Notes under the pieces: generated by a model
What the model saw: the letters and a program-made list of their open reading frames with translations, nothing else
What the model was told of the DNA's origin: nothing
Databases searched by the model: none
Translations under genes and position numbers: made by a program
From: a virus
Length of the DNA stretch: 40,511 nucleotides
Reading direction: 5' to 3' (one strand)
IMG/VR virus record: IMGVR_UViG_3300035698_007794
Coordinates: 1 to 40,511 of that record
Part shown: piece after piece, positions 1 through 8,121 of the stretch
Layout: the number at the start of each line of letters is the position of its first letter
How positions within the stretch are numbered: position 1 is the stretch's first letter

Positions 1-1018
1 TGTCCTGAGCAACTTTCTCACCAGACTCACCTAACAGTTTTGAATACGTCAGAGCAGCAGCAGTTGCTTGCTGATAGGCATCCATACGTTTCTCAGCGGA
101 ACCTAAATCTTTAGTCATTTCTTTCAAGGTGTGGCCGGCTTCATTCCAAGCACCCAGAATCTTTATATGATCAGCAGCCGATGTTCCCCAGTCTAAATTA
201 TTCCTTACATCAATAGCCATATCTCGAACTTCACGAAGATTACCTTCTAACCCCTCAGCTCCCAAAACCATATCACCAACAGAAACTCCACCCTCCATCA
301 AAGTCCGATGCAGTTCTTTAGCTTGGGCATCAGCATCAATAATAATCTTAACAATTGCAGCAAGACCCCCAGCAATAGCACCCACAGCTATCAAAGCAGG
401 CCCTATCTTGGACATTATCCCAGCAATCTTAGCCATCCCACCAGAACCACCAGCCTCTTTAGAAGCTACGGCCTTTGCCTGCACCTGTTGGAGTTTAGCT
501 GCACCTTTCTGAATAACACCGAAAATGGAGGTGACATCTTTAGAGGTGATATCAGAGAAAATAGAGTGCATCCCCTCACCGAAAGTTTCGACAGACTTAC
601 CGACCATAGCCATCCGGCTTTTTTCGTCATCTACCCTCATCTGTTCGAGTTTTTGGCCGAGGCCCGCTATTCTGTCCTGGTCTGCTGCCAATTCCTGACT
701 TTGAAGTTCTAATTGGTCAGCTAGTTTTTGTTTCTGAACTTTAGCCACCATCTTCAAAAGAGGACTAAGTTTCTCATTCTCCATTTTTGCAGCTTTAGCG
801 TGCATCTTCTCTTGGATTTCACCAATCTCTCTTGAAGCATCAGTCATCTTTTTCCGAACAGCATCCATATGTTTCAGAGATAGACCCTGTTTCATACCTG
901 TTGAGAAAGCATCCCTGACGTTATTCTCCATCATGTTCTTCATAGAACCAATGGATTTAGTCATGGTTGTGGTATCAACTTGGGCACTAAAATTTAGAAT
1001 GGATGAACGAATGTCCAT
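1..1018 (-). CDS. Tape-measure-like tail protein, N-terminal part (runs off the left edge)
   Basis: The frame is open for 339 codons from the ATG at 1018 to the window edge, so the 3' part is missing. A GAGGA Shine-Dalgarno lies 7 nt upstream of the ATG. Residues about 55-135 are charged and heptad-like (coiled coil), followed by a Gly/Ala-rich hydrophobic stretch at about 203-230 (IGPALIAVGAIAGGLAAIV), then more helical sequence. Coiled coil plus a hydrophobic segment, and a place directly after two chaperone-position genes and a tube-like gene, fit a tape-measure protein, which sets tail length and occupies the tail tube lumen. It starts 3 nt after the upstream stop, so it is probably co-translated. 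No lysozyme or peptidase motif is visible in this part. Another large tail or baseplate protein cannot be excluded because the rest is outside the window. Confidence 0.6.
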   Translation of the reverse strand, partial: MDIRSSILNFSAQVDTTTMTKSIGSMKNMMENNVRDAFSTGMKQGLSLKHMDAVRKKMTDASREIGEIQEKMHAKAAKMENEKLSPLLKMVAKVQKQKLADQLELQSQELAADQDRIAGLGQKLEQMRVDDEKSRMAMVGKSVETFGEGMHSIFSDITSKDVTSIFGVIQKGAAKLQQVQAKAVASKEAGGSGGMAKIAGIMSKIGPALIAVGAIAGGLAAIVKIIIDADAQAKELHRTLMEGGVSVGDMVLGAEGLEGNLREVRDMAIDVRNNLDWGTSAADHIKILGAWNEAGHTLKEMTKDLGSAEKRMDAYQQATAAALTYSKLLGESGEKVAQD

Positions 1019-1021
1019 GAT

Positions 1022-2191
1022 TTAATCCTCTGACTTAAATGGAACCTGACGTTTGGTAATTAACTCCATCAGTTCAGGGTTTCCTGGAGGGGCCTTGAGC
1101 TGGCCATCTTCAGCTTCCAGTAACCCTTTCTCTGCTAATTTCAAATGACGCTGATACATCTTCTCCTGAGTTCCTTGTGTGTCATGATAAAGATGAGCCA
1201 TACCAGGCTTCCTGCTTTTCACGACATGTTCCAGTTGGTCTAATGTGTAACCGACCAACGGTTGTGGTTTTGTGTTCAACTCCATCTCATCATACTTCTT
1301 CTGTAACAATGCTCGTCGAGCAGCTCTATCATCACGTTCAGTATCGTATCGGTTAGTGATTGAATTTTTGTAGTTATTAACGATTGTATCATGGAAATCA
1401 TCATCTCCACTTACCCATCGTTGCATCTCACCTTCCAGGTCATCATAAGACTTGGCTCGGATACCAATAGATTCAATGTCTGTCGGCTTCGATTCAGGTG
1501 TTATCACTCCTTGTTTTATATAATAGAATCTGTCCAGCACATCCTGTCGCCGATTATCTTCTCGATCACGTCGGTTCTTATCATGTTTGTCAATCTTCTC
1601 CACACCCTTGGGAGCACTGGCAGAAGCAGCCAACTTGAAACCATCCCACTGGGTTTCATCGAAACTTCGTTTATCTTCTATCTCGTTAAAGAACCGCCAC
1701 ATCTGCATCACAGGGTTAATTCCAAACCGTTCAGCACCCTGGATTCCAGACGTAGCCCCCCCTATAGAGGTGCCTTTAGTGGCATTCCACCGAAAACGTG
1801 AGGCATTCTCATAACAATATGCCTCTACTGCACTGACGGCTTGGTCTTGTCGGGTGAATAACCCCTTAACAATACTAAACAAAACAGTCATTACTGATCG
1901 AGGGAGGTTTTTCAACATTTTATGGATATGGTATGGAGAATTAGTTTCACCCAGAAGGCTATAACCATTCACCATCCATACAGAAGATGCCACCATCCAA
2001 GATTGCCAATCTTCATCATCGTCCCCATGAGTCCGAAGCAGGAATAAATCCCCAACACTTAATGACCGAAACGACAAACGAGAACCGGCAAGACTCACCG
2101 AATGGGATAAAAACCCCACACTGGTTAAATCTTCAACGTCTGAATAGAACGCTGCCCGTTGCTCCGGGGTTGTCGTCGGCAATATGCCCAT
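1022..2191 (-). CDS. Virion or tail-assembly protein (tail-chaperone position)
   Basis: This is a 389-residue protein starting 3 nt after the preceding stop and ending 3 nt before the tape-measure-like start, so the three genes form one operon. The N-terminal half looks globular (residues about 1-170, hydrophobic and aromatic). The C-terminal half is highly charged (runs such as KHDKNRRDREDNRR near residue 205) and probably helical. I recognise no catalytic motif. The slot between tube and tape measure is normally held by tail assembly chaperones (lambda G/GT-like), so a chaperone or tail-assembly role is inferred from position only. I saw no slippery heptamer at the junction with the upstream gene, and both genes have their own starts. 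Confidence 0.45.
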   Translation of the reverse strand: MGILPTTTPEQRAAFYSDVEDLTSVGFLSHSVSLAGSRLSFRSLSVGDLFLLRTHGDDDEDWQSWMVASSVWMVNGYSLLGETNSPYHIHKMLKNLPRSVMTVLFSIVKGLFTRQDQAVSAVEAYCYENASRFRWNATKGTSIGGATSGIQGAERFGINPVMQMWRFFNEIEDKRSFDETQWDGFKLAASASAPKGVEKIDKHDKNRRDREDNRRQDVLDRFYYIKQGVITPESKPTDIESIGIRAKSYDDLEGEMQRWVSGDDDFHDTIVNNYKNSITNRYDTERDDRAARRALLQKKYDEMELNTKPQPLVGYTLDQLEHVVKSRKPGMAHLYHDTQGTQEKMYQRHLKLAEKGLLEAEDGQLKAPPGNPELMELITKRQVPFKSED

Positions 2192-2194
2192 AGA

Positions 2195-3538
2195 TTATGG
2201 CTTTCTGTTAACAGGTTTGAACCTTGGGTTTACAGATTGGTTTGCTGGAGCACCATTCAGAACAGCAGCATTGTGTCCAGCAGGCTTATCTGGCTCTAAT
2301 CTGTCCAGAGTCTCAACAGGCTGACGATAAACATCAGCATCACCCAGCTTATCAGAGGGTTCTGCCATTGCCTTCCGACCAGCATTCAGAATCCTGGTTT
2401 CCTCAGACTCCAGCACATCAGCTACAGCTTTGGCTCCAACATGAGGGGGGACAGCAGAACCTGGACGCATTACAGGAGCACCTTTGGCAGCTTGCTGTGC
2501 TCTCATGGCATTCATGGCTGAGGGGTCGGCAGGAGCATTCCCTCGTCTGGCTGCCAGAAGTTTCTGGTTTTCAGCATGAACCGCTGCCATCATCCCATCG
2601 GTATCACTTGAATCAATGAATGAGTCTTCTTCCCATACTGGGACTTGTGGTTCTTCATCTCCAGCAGGCTGCTGAGGCTGTGTTTGTGGAGCTGCCTGAG
2701 TAACGGGAGGTGTTGGAGCTGTTTGTCTCTCTACTGGCCTCTCAGGAGGTGGAGTGGCTGCTGTCTCATGGAAGACGGCAGGTTTAATTTGAGTTCGTTG
2801 TGGACCAAGTGCAGGAGAAGCAGTGATGTTTTCATCAAGAGCTGCATCCTCATCAACCTGGGGAGCGACACCAGCACGTTTTGCTGTCATAGCATTAACG
2901 GCTTCTCGACGGTCTTGGCCATCTTTCTTGTCCAGGTCGGCAATATCTCTCACCTGGTCACGGATAGCCGAGGTGGTGGAGTTATTATCCTTCTCCTGAG
3001 CTTTCTTCAGGTCTTCCAGCCGTTTCTCAACCCGTTCGATTTCTGTGGCCAAGTCTACAGGTTCAAATACAATGGCTTTCTCAGCTTCCAGTTCTACCTG
3101 GAGCAGTAACTCATTGTATTTGTTAAACATCCGGGTTCGAATGTCCTGACTCCATCGGAGAAGGAGCTTCCGCATTGCCAAATGCTTGGGTTCCTTAATC
3201 TCCTGGCCATTTTCTAGGGTTTCACCTGTTTTGATGTAATCCACATTGTGGAGGTCGAGAGGGCCGATAGAGATGAGGCCATAAGATAGAATACCTATCT
3301 TGAAACGCTCCAGATACTCTAAAGCATCATGGCTTTTCTTTTCATCAACATCTGCCAGAGCTTCAGAGGCATACCTCTGAGCTGTGATTTCTTCTTCAGG
3401 AAGAAGAATCCTTAATGTGACGGTTGTCCCAGGGTTCGATGAACTCGTCCCCTGAACGTCGAAAGTAATCTCACTTTTACCGATGGCTTCGATAGGGGCA
3501 AGAGCACTCTCCAGAGCGTCAAGTGTAATCTGTTCCAT
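2195..3538 (-). CDS. Tail-assembly-chaperone-position protein with disordered C-terminus
   Basis: I chose the ATG at 3538 (447 residues, starting MEQITLDAL) because AGAAGGGA lies about 10 nt upstream; an in-frame ATG 33 nt further upstream lacks a good site. Residues 1-120 look globular, including a T-x-R-I-L-L-P-E-E-E segment. Residues about 150-200 are a charged coiled coil (IERVEKRLEDLKKAQEKD). From about 230 onward the chain is rich in Pro, Ala and Gln (PPVTQAAPQTQPQQPAG) and probably disordered. This layout and the position between tube and tape measure suggest a tail assembly chaperone or scaffold-like factor. That is an inference from context; no family motif is certain. Confidence 0.45.
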   Translation of the reverse strand: MEQITLDALESALAPIEAIGKSEITFDVQGTSSSNPGTTVTLRILLPEEEITAQRYASEALADVDEKKSHDALEYLERFKIGILSYGLISIGPLDLHNVDYIKTGETLENGQEIKEPKHLAMRKLLLRWSQDIRTRMFNKYNELLLQVELEAEKAIVFEPVDLATEIERVEKRLEDLKKAQEKDNNSTTSAIRDQVRDIADLDKKDGQDRREAVNAMTAKRAGVAPQVDEDAALDENITASPALGPQRTQIKPAVFHETAATPPPERPVERQTAPTPPVTQAAPQTQPQQPAGDEEPQVPVWEEDSFIDSSDTDGMMAAVHAENQKLLAARRGNAPADPSAMNAMRAQQAAKGAPVMRPGSAVPPHVGAKAVADVLESEETRILNAGRKAMAEPSDKLGDADVYRQPVETLDRLEPDKPAGHNAAVLNGAPANQSVNPRFKPVNRKP

Positions 3539-3759
3539 TATTGTTATTTCCCTTCTGTTAAAGGAAAACAACCTGTGCAGCCCTGGATAGCAAAAGATGA
3601 GCTTGTCAGTCAGTCTAAATTTATTTGTCAGACCATCCCAAGAAGGGAGGAAAAAAGCTCAAGTTGTTGTCTATCGGTCTATCTGTCTGTTTTAACAGGC
3701 TGCTGGGTTGTCTCCCAGGTTTACCTGTACTTTACCCAAGCAATCAAGGAAAGCCTGGA
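3539..3759 (-). promoter_or_regulatory. Leader between tube and chaperone-position genes carrying a recurrent motif
   Basis: This 220-nt gap has no convincing gene. Read on the minus strand it holds a stretch with 4-nt periodicity (ACAG ACAG ATAG ACCG ATAG, plus positions 3671-3690) followed by AACAACTTGAGC (3657-3668). The same AACAACTTGAGC word and the neighbouring ACAGACAGAT occur in the leader upstream of the sheath gene. Small hairpins (CTGGG/CCCAG) lie downstream of the tube stop. A phage-specific promoter, an mRNA processing site or a translational leader are all possible. Confidence 0.4.
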
Positions 3760-4596
3760 TTAAGTAGCACCAACGGCAAATACGCCTTGGCCTGCGGCAC
3801 CGACGGTCTGACGACCAGCAGCACCAGCTACAGCATAATCAGATTCTGCATATCGGACCGAACCAAGTTGGCCGACAGTTGGATCGTTACCAGTTGCCAA
3901 GAACTCACCGTAAACACTGGCAAAGTCGTGGACATCACTGACAGTAACATCACCAGATTCCATGATAAGTCCAGAATCTTTGGCAAATGTCGTGGACCAA
4001 CTGGTGAACCAGCAGGCTTCATAGACAGTGATGATGGCAGAATGGCCACGTTGTGTTTCATCTTTAGGAGTACCCTCTTGGCTCGGGGTTACATCTCCGT
4101 AGACTACCTGACTCACACCACCGTTGAAAGTACCTGGGTCAAACCCAACACCTTCGTTTGGTACGCCCATGTCAACATCGGCCAACGTGCTGAAAACAAC
4201 CTGCTGTTCGATGTCAAATGGCCACTTATGGTGGGCCAAGGAACGAACTGGACCATCTATACCTGAAGCATAACCTGTGGCTTGCCACAAGTTGCACAAA
4301 TACAGGAGGGCTCGTTCAAAGTTACCTGTGGTTGGTTCAGTTACGGACGGGACCAACTCAGCAACCTGGTCACCAAAACCAATACCTCGAACTGGTTCAA
4401 CGGTACGACTCTGGCTTGGGTTGAACTGTGAAAGTACACCCATCTGAGCCATCGTGCTCGTATTCCCCATGTGAGGTGTCAGAATACGAACTTTCTGACT
4501 AACTGCGGTTCGGGTATTGGGGCTAGTTCCATAATCGTACAAGTACGACGTGCCACCCACCCCAATGTTGGCATTATTGTTATCTGTATTCGGCAT
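3760..4596 (-). CDS. Probable tail tube protein
   Basis: This is a 278-residue protein starting at the ATG at 4596 (MPNTDNNN), preceded by GGAGG 8 nt upstream. Longer in-frame starts lack such a site. The sequence is mostly short beta-prone segments, with one aromatic-rich region (residues about 93-135, including RALLYLCNLWQATGY and WPFDIEQQVVFS) and a Gly/Ala-rich C-terminus. That region resembles the part of myovirus tube proteins around the inner hairpin. The gene is the first of the tube, chaperones, tape-measure series, the usual order downstream of the sheath. Here the sheath is about 6 kb upstream, separated by accessory genes. Another virion protein is possible. Confidence 0.5.
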   Translation of the reverse strand: MPNTDNNNANIGVGGTSYLYDYGTSPNTRTAVSQKVRILTPHMGNTSTMAQMGVLSQFNPSQSRTVEPVRGIGFGDQVAELVPSVTEPTTGNFERALLYLCNLWQATGYASGIDGPVRSLAHHKWPFDIEQQVVFSTLADVDMGVPNEGVGFDPGTFNGGVSQVVYGDVTPSQEGTPKDETQRGHSAIITVYEACWFTSWSTTFAKDSGLIMESGDVTVSDVHDFASVYGEFLATGNDPTVGQLGSVRYAESDYAVAGAAGRQTVGAAGQGVFAVGAT

Positions 4597-4693
4597 GTTA
4601 AAAACCTCCATCATCGGAAAGCTCGAATTGGGTACACAATCATCAACCCTTACAACTAATGGTAATATAGACACCCTACCGAACAACAGAGAC

Positions 4694-4730
4694 TAAAAAT
4701 GGGATGGTCTCGTAAGAAACCATCCCATTC
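4694..4730 (-). terminator. Rho-independent terminator after the VIT-vWA gene
   Basis: A perfect 10-bp stem pairs ATGGGATGGT (4699-4708) with ACCATCCCAT (4719-4728). On the minus strand a T-rich run (TTTTTAG) follows. It ends the MerR/VIT-vWA transcription unit and insulates it from the tail tube gene. Confidence 0.85.
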
Positions 4731-4750
4731 TATTGATGAAGGTTAATAAA

Positions 4751-7315
4751 TCAGAGAGCCTCACCTACATGTACCCATAAGATTTCAGGGTCTAAAGCTG
4801 CTGGGTTCAGGAGATGACGAAGGCATTCGTCATTCACCTGAGCCTGTCCGAACTCGATGAGTACAACGGCTTTGGTCATGTTGGGGTCTTTACCAACATT
4901 CAAGTCGAGGTAATGATTCAGGAAGTCCACCATCCGTTCGATGTGGAGAGTGTACTTCGGAGCAGAGCTTCCCAAATCTGCCATATAAGCAAGCAGAGCC
5001 AGAACCACTGTCTTGTGAGCACGTTTCTTCCGAGTTTTACCTGGCAAGCCACCGTCGGATTGCAGTTTCACAAGCTCACTGAACAGGTCAGAGGTGTCTG
5101 TATTGGCTTCCAAACCTTGAGTATTCATAACACTAACACCCTGAATTTCTTTCGTGTAGAATCCTCTTGGAGCTGGTTCATCAGGACAAGAGCGTTCTTG
5201 TTCCTGCTCCATCCAATCCATCGGAGCAGATGCAGATGCAGATGCTGGAGCAGAGTCTCTGAGGACGATACTGTCATCACTGTCATGATTGCAGCACAAG
5301 GTCATCGAGTCACACAGACTGGATTTCATCCGGCTACGTGAACGGCTCAAACCTCTGGCACTATCAGGAATGAGCTGGGCACTGTAGTTAGTCGAAAAAG
5401 AACCAACCTGTTGACCAGTATAACCAGCACCACGGAACATACCACCTTGACTCATGCCTTCAGGGATACCGACGGCTACAACCTGTTGTGTTACATGTTG
5501 GCCAGCTTGGTCACCCGCACGTTTTACCACGGCTATCAGGGACATCACCTGACTGGACAGACCATAAGCCATAGAAACAGCTTTCAGTGTAGTTTCTATA
5601 GATTTCTTTTCTGGGCCATCTTTCAGAGAAGCATCCAATGCTGTCTCGAGGTCTTCCACCTGACGACCAGCATATAAAAGACCAGACAAACCGTTTGGAA
5701 CTTCCTGGGTGTAATTCACAGGAACTTTGACCTTCTTGGCCTGTTTCCCACGTCCCCAAGTGAACGTCACTGTCTGTGGAGGATTCAAGCCGGTAGTACC
5801 ATCATCTGTCAGCAATACAGGATAACCATCCCAGACGACATCAACCTGATGTTCCTGTGACATCTTCTGGCCAGTGACGACGTAAACTTTCAGGTCGGTC
5901 TGAACAGGCTGTCTGACGGCATTGAATAATTCCAAGGAGTTGGCCGTTACATCTTCGTTCGTACCAACCATCTTCTGAACACCACCACTCCGACGAGCCA
6001 GACTGGAAAGGAAACGGTCCTGGCTGGCTGAGCCGATACCAAGGACGTGAACTTTCGTTCCTGCTTTAGCACATTGCTCGACGATAGTACCTGTCTGAGA
6101 CACTTGGCCATCTGTCATCAGGAAAATGTCACCACCAGAGCCACCCAGAACACTTATAGCTGCACCAAGGGCTGGAGCCAGATTAGTTCCACCACTATTT
6201 GCATGAATTTGGCTGATGAATTTATCAGCACGTTTTCTATTAGCATCTGTGGCCTTGGCCATATCAGCATCGAATGTATGGTAGTTGGAGCCGAAGTAAA
6301 TCAGACCGAACTCATCCGTCGGGCGGAGGGCTGATAAACAAGCACGTACTGCCAGTTTTCCCTGCTCGATAGGTTGACCTTGCATTGAGCCAGAGTCATC
6401 CAGAATGAAACAGACTTTTCTGGGGCTTTTCTTCGATTTGGGAAGCAGGTTTGAAGGAACCACTGCTGTCCATCGAGGGGCACCCTTCGGAACCTTGGGG
6501 TCATCCTTGGCAGACTTCTTGGAGACCAGCTTTGCATCAGCAAAAACGGAGGCTTCCACTTCTTTTGTCTGCACGTCAATCACTAAGTCACGGTTCGGAA
6601 CATCTCCTGCACCTGACAATTCGATTTCAGCAGAGCCTTCTCCAGTCGGTCTGACCAAGATACGGTGAGATGGAGACGATACTGAATCTAGTTTACCGGC
6701 TGCTTCGACGTTCATGCTGAAGGATACCTGGTGAAGACCAGAAGCATCATTTTTCCATTCAGGTAAGATGATATCACCAAACACGTCTGACGGCAGTGTA
6801 ATCTTTCCACCTTCTTTAGTGGAGGATACTGTGGCATTGGCATGATAGTTTGGAGCCAAGGTGAATGGGAAACGGAAACGGTAGGTGTTATCTTTGATTT
6901 CGACACCAGACACGATATCCATTACAACAGTCACGGTTTCGTCAGCCTGTATCTGGCCAACAGACAAGGACACCATGCCATCAGGACTTGCTTCAGCTAA
7001 TACTGACAGATGACCATCTTCCATGCCTTCTTCGTAGTCTGCACGGGCTTCTGCACGGGGTTCGAGTTTGGATTCAACTTCGAAGTCCTCTCCTTTAACG
7101 ACGAATCGTCTCAGGGTGCCGTTACGAGGAAGCATGAATGTATAGATAGCTTCCAGAGGCTCAAATTGCCCCTCAGTTTTGAATTGGTGAGTTATCCTCA
7201 ACATTGCTCCTGCTGGGGTTACTCGGCCAGATAAATCCATCCTCTGCATTGCTAGAGGCACAGACAAACCTGAGCTGGCTTCCTGTAGGCAATTTCCTTC
7301 CATGAATGGTCTCAT
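4751..7315 (-). CDS. VIT domain plus von Willebrand factor A protein (inter-alpha-trypsin-inhibitor-heavy-chain-like)
   Basis: This 854-residue protein begins at an ATG preceded by AAAGGAGA, overlapping the upstream regulator stop by 4 nt (ATGA). Residues about 20-135 form a VIT domain (beta-rich, with EPLEAIYTFMLPRNGTLRRF and the ARADYEEGMEDG helix). Residues about 298-480 form a vWA domain with an intact metal site: D306-x-S308-x-S310 (FILDDSGSM), T377 in SGGTNL and D402 in MTDGQVS. The segment SMAYGLSSQVMSLIAVVKR (about 600) matches the region after vWA in ITIH-like proteins. The tail has a Ser/Ala-Pro low-complexity stretch and a helical end. No signal peptide or membrane segment is seen, so it is probably cytoplasmic. 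The role is probably metal-dependent protein-protein scaffolding; no enzymatic activity is implied. It is unusual among phage tail genes. Confidence 0.88.
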   Translation of the reverse strand: MRPFMEGNCLQEASSGLSVPLAMQRMDLSGRVTPAGAMLRITHQFKTEGQFEPLEAIYTFMLPRNGTLRRFVVKGEDFEVESKLEPRAEARADYEEGMEDGHLSVLAEASPDGMVSLSVGQIQADETVTVVMDIVSGVEIKDNTYRFRFPFTLAPNYHANATVSSTKEGGKITLPSDVFGDIILPEWKNDASGLHQVSFSMNVEAAGKLDSVSSPSHRILVRPTGEGSAEIELSGAGDVPNRDLVIDVQTKEVEASVFADAKLVSKKSAKDDPKVPKGAPRWTAVVPSNLLPKSKKSPRKVCFILDDSGSMQGQPIEQGKLAVRACLSALRPTDEFGLIYFGSNYHTFDADMAKATDANRKRADKFISQIHANSGGTNLAPALGAAISVLGGSGGDIFLMTDGQVSQTGTIVEQCAKAGTKVHVLGIGSASQDRFLSSLARRSGGVQKMVGTNEDVTANSLELFNAVRQPVQTDLKVYVVTGQKMSQEHQVDVVWDGYPVLLTDDGTTGLNPPQTVTFTWGRGKQAKKVKVPVNYTQEVPNGLSGLLYAGRQVEDLETALDASLKDGPEKKSIETTLKAVSMAYGLSSQVMSLIAVVKRAGDQAGQHVTQQVVAVGIPEGMSQGGMFRGAGYTGQQVGSFSTNYSAQLIPDSARGLSRSRSRMKSSLCDSMTLCCNHDSDDSIVLRDSAPASASASAPMDWMEQEQERSCPDEPAPRGFYTKEIQGVSVMNTQGLEANTDTSDLFSELVKLQSDGGLPGKTRKKRAHKTVVLALLAYMADLGSSAPKYTLHIERMVDFLNHYLDLNVGKDPNMTKAVVLIEFGQAQVNDECLRHLLNPAALDPEILWVHVGEAL

Positions 7316-8004
7316 GAGCGTTCTCCTTTGTGTGTCGGTAATGTCTTGGCCACATCAATTAGGGCCTTAATAAAAATATGACTAATGTGTACGGGTACGT
7401 CATCGTCAATTATCACTCTGATTCCAGGTACAGGAGTCAGGCAAGTTGCTGTTTTTCTTACAACATCTAAAAACTCATTTGTTGGTGAAAGCCGTTGCTT
7501 AATTTCACCTAAAGACAGACCATCTTCTTGCATTTTCTGAATGTCTTTAATAGTTTGAACATGCCCCTCAGTATATTTTGCATACTTACCAGAAGTAACT
7601 GGAGGTTTTACTAACCCCTCAGCAACATAATATCGGACAGTCCTAGCTGCTACTCCTGTCTGGGTAGCAACATCTTTCAAAGATAGTCGTGGGATCAATA
7701 CACGTTTCGGAAGTGTTAAGATTACTTCAACTTCTGTAGCATTAGGGAGTTCTCCAGATTCCGCAAAAGTCAAAAGTTCAGGAGTAGCTTTAAACCATTC
7801 TCCTTTTAACTGAATATCCATAAATTTCATATGTAAAGCCCGTTCAACCTCGAAACCATTCCCATCTACTTGAACATATCGTAAAGGGTAAACATCCCCA
7901 GGAATCATCATCTGGATATTTTTCATTCGTTTCTCAGGGTCTTTAGAGCACCCAATTTTTATAGCTTTTGTTGTCCGATCATGTAAAAAATAAATATAGT
8001 CCAT
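7312..8004 (-). CDS. T5orf172 (GIY-YIG-like) domain fused to a MerR-type DNA-binding domain
   Basis: I chose the ATG at 8004 (230 residues, MDYIYFLHD) because GGAGGT sits 5 nt upstream. Residues 1-80 match the T5orf172/Mug113 branch of the GIY-YIG superfamily: YIYFLHD, AIKIGCSKDPEKRMKNIQ, a conserved Glu in FEVERALHMKF, and GEWFKA. Residues about 105-172 are a MerR winged helix-turn-helix (LSLKDVATQTGVAARTVRYY, then GLSLGEIKQRL). The remaining C-terminus is a short uncharacterised region. It probably represses or activates its own operon and may bind or nick DNA through the N-terminal domain. Its stop overlaps the VIT-vWA start by 4 nt, so the two are translationally coupled. The domain combination is unusual. 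Confidence 0.85.
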   Translation of the reverse strand: MDYIYFLHDRTTKAIKIGCSKDPEKRMKNIQMMIPGDVYPLRYVQVDGNGFEVERALHMKFMDIQLKGEWFKATPELLTFAESGELPNATEVEVILTLPKRVLIPRLSLKDVATQTGVAARTVRYYVAEGLVKPPVTSGKYAKYTEGHVQTIKDIQKMQEDGLSLGEIKQRLSPTNEFLDVVRKTATCLTPVPGIRVIIDDDVPVHISHIFIKALIDVAKTLPTHKGERS

Positions 8005-8021
8005 TGATACCTCCTTCAAAC

Positions 8022-8054
8022 ACCATACCTTTACTGTCAAGTTACTGTCAAGTT
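8022..8054 (-). promoter_or_regulatory. Candidate promoter and operator of the MerR/VIT-vWA operon
   Basis: The 11-bp unit ACTGTCAAGTT occurs twice in perfect tandem (8033-8043 and 8044-8054). On the minus strand each copy contains TTGACA. The upstream TTGACA (8046-8051) lies 18 nt from TATGGT (8022-8027), giving a promoter with a slightly long spacer as MerR regulators often use. The ribosome-binding site begins within about 10 nt of the expected start. The downstream repeat copy lies in the spacer, so it could be the binding site for the MerR-type product. Confidence 0.55.
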
Positions 8055-8121
8055 AATTTATTTTTATTTTTAGGGTAAAGAGAAAATAGAGAGCTTTTTA
8101 TTATTTGCTGGAGAGAATTTT

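Noticed and set aside
308-712. Plus-strand gene inside the tape-measure region
   Set aside because: It is the antisense of the open minus-strand frame, has low-complexity composition and no ribosome-binding site.
2150-2240. Programmed frameshift between the two chaperone-position genes
   Set aside because: No slippery heptamer is seen near the junction, and the downstream gene has its own ATG 3 nt after the stop.
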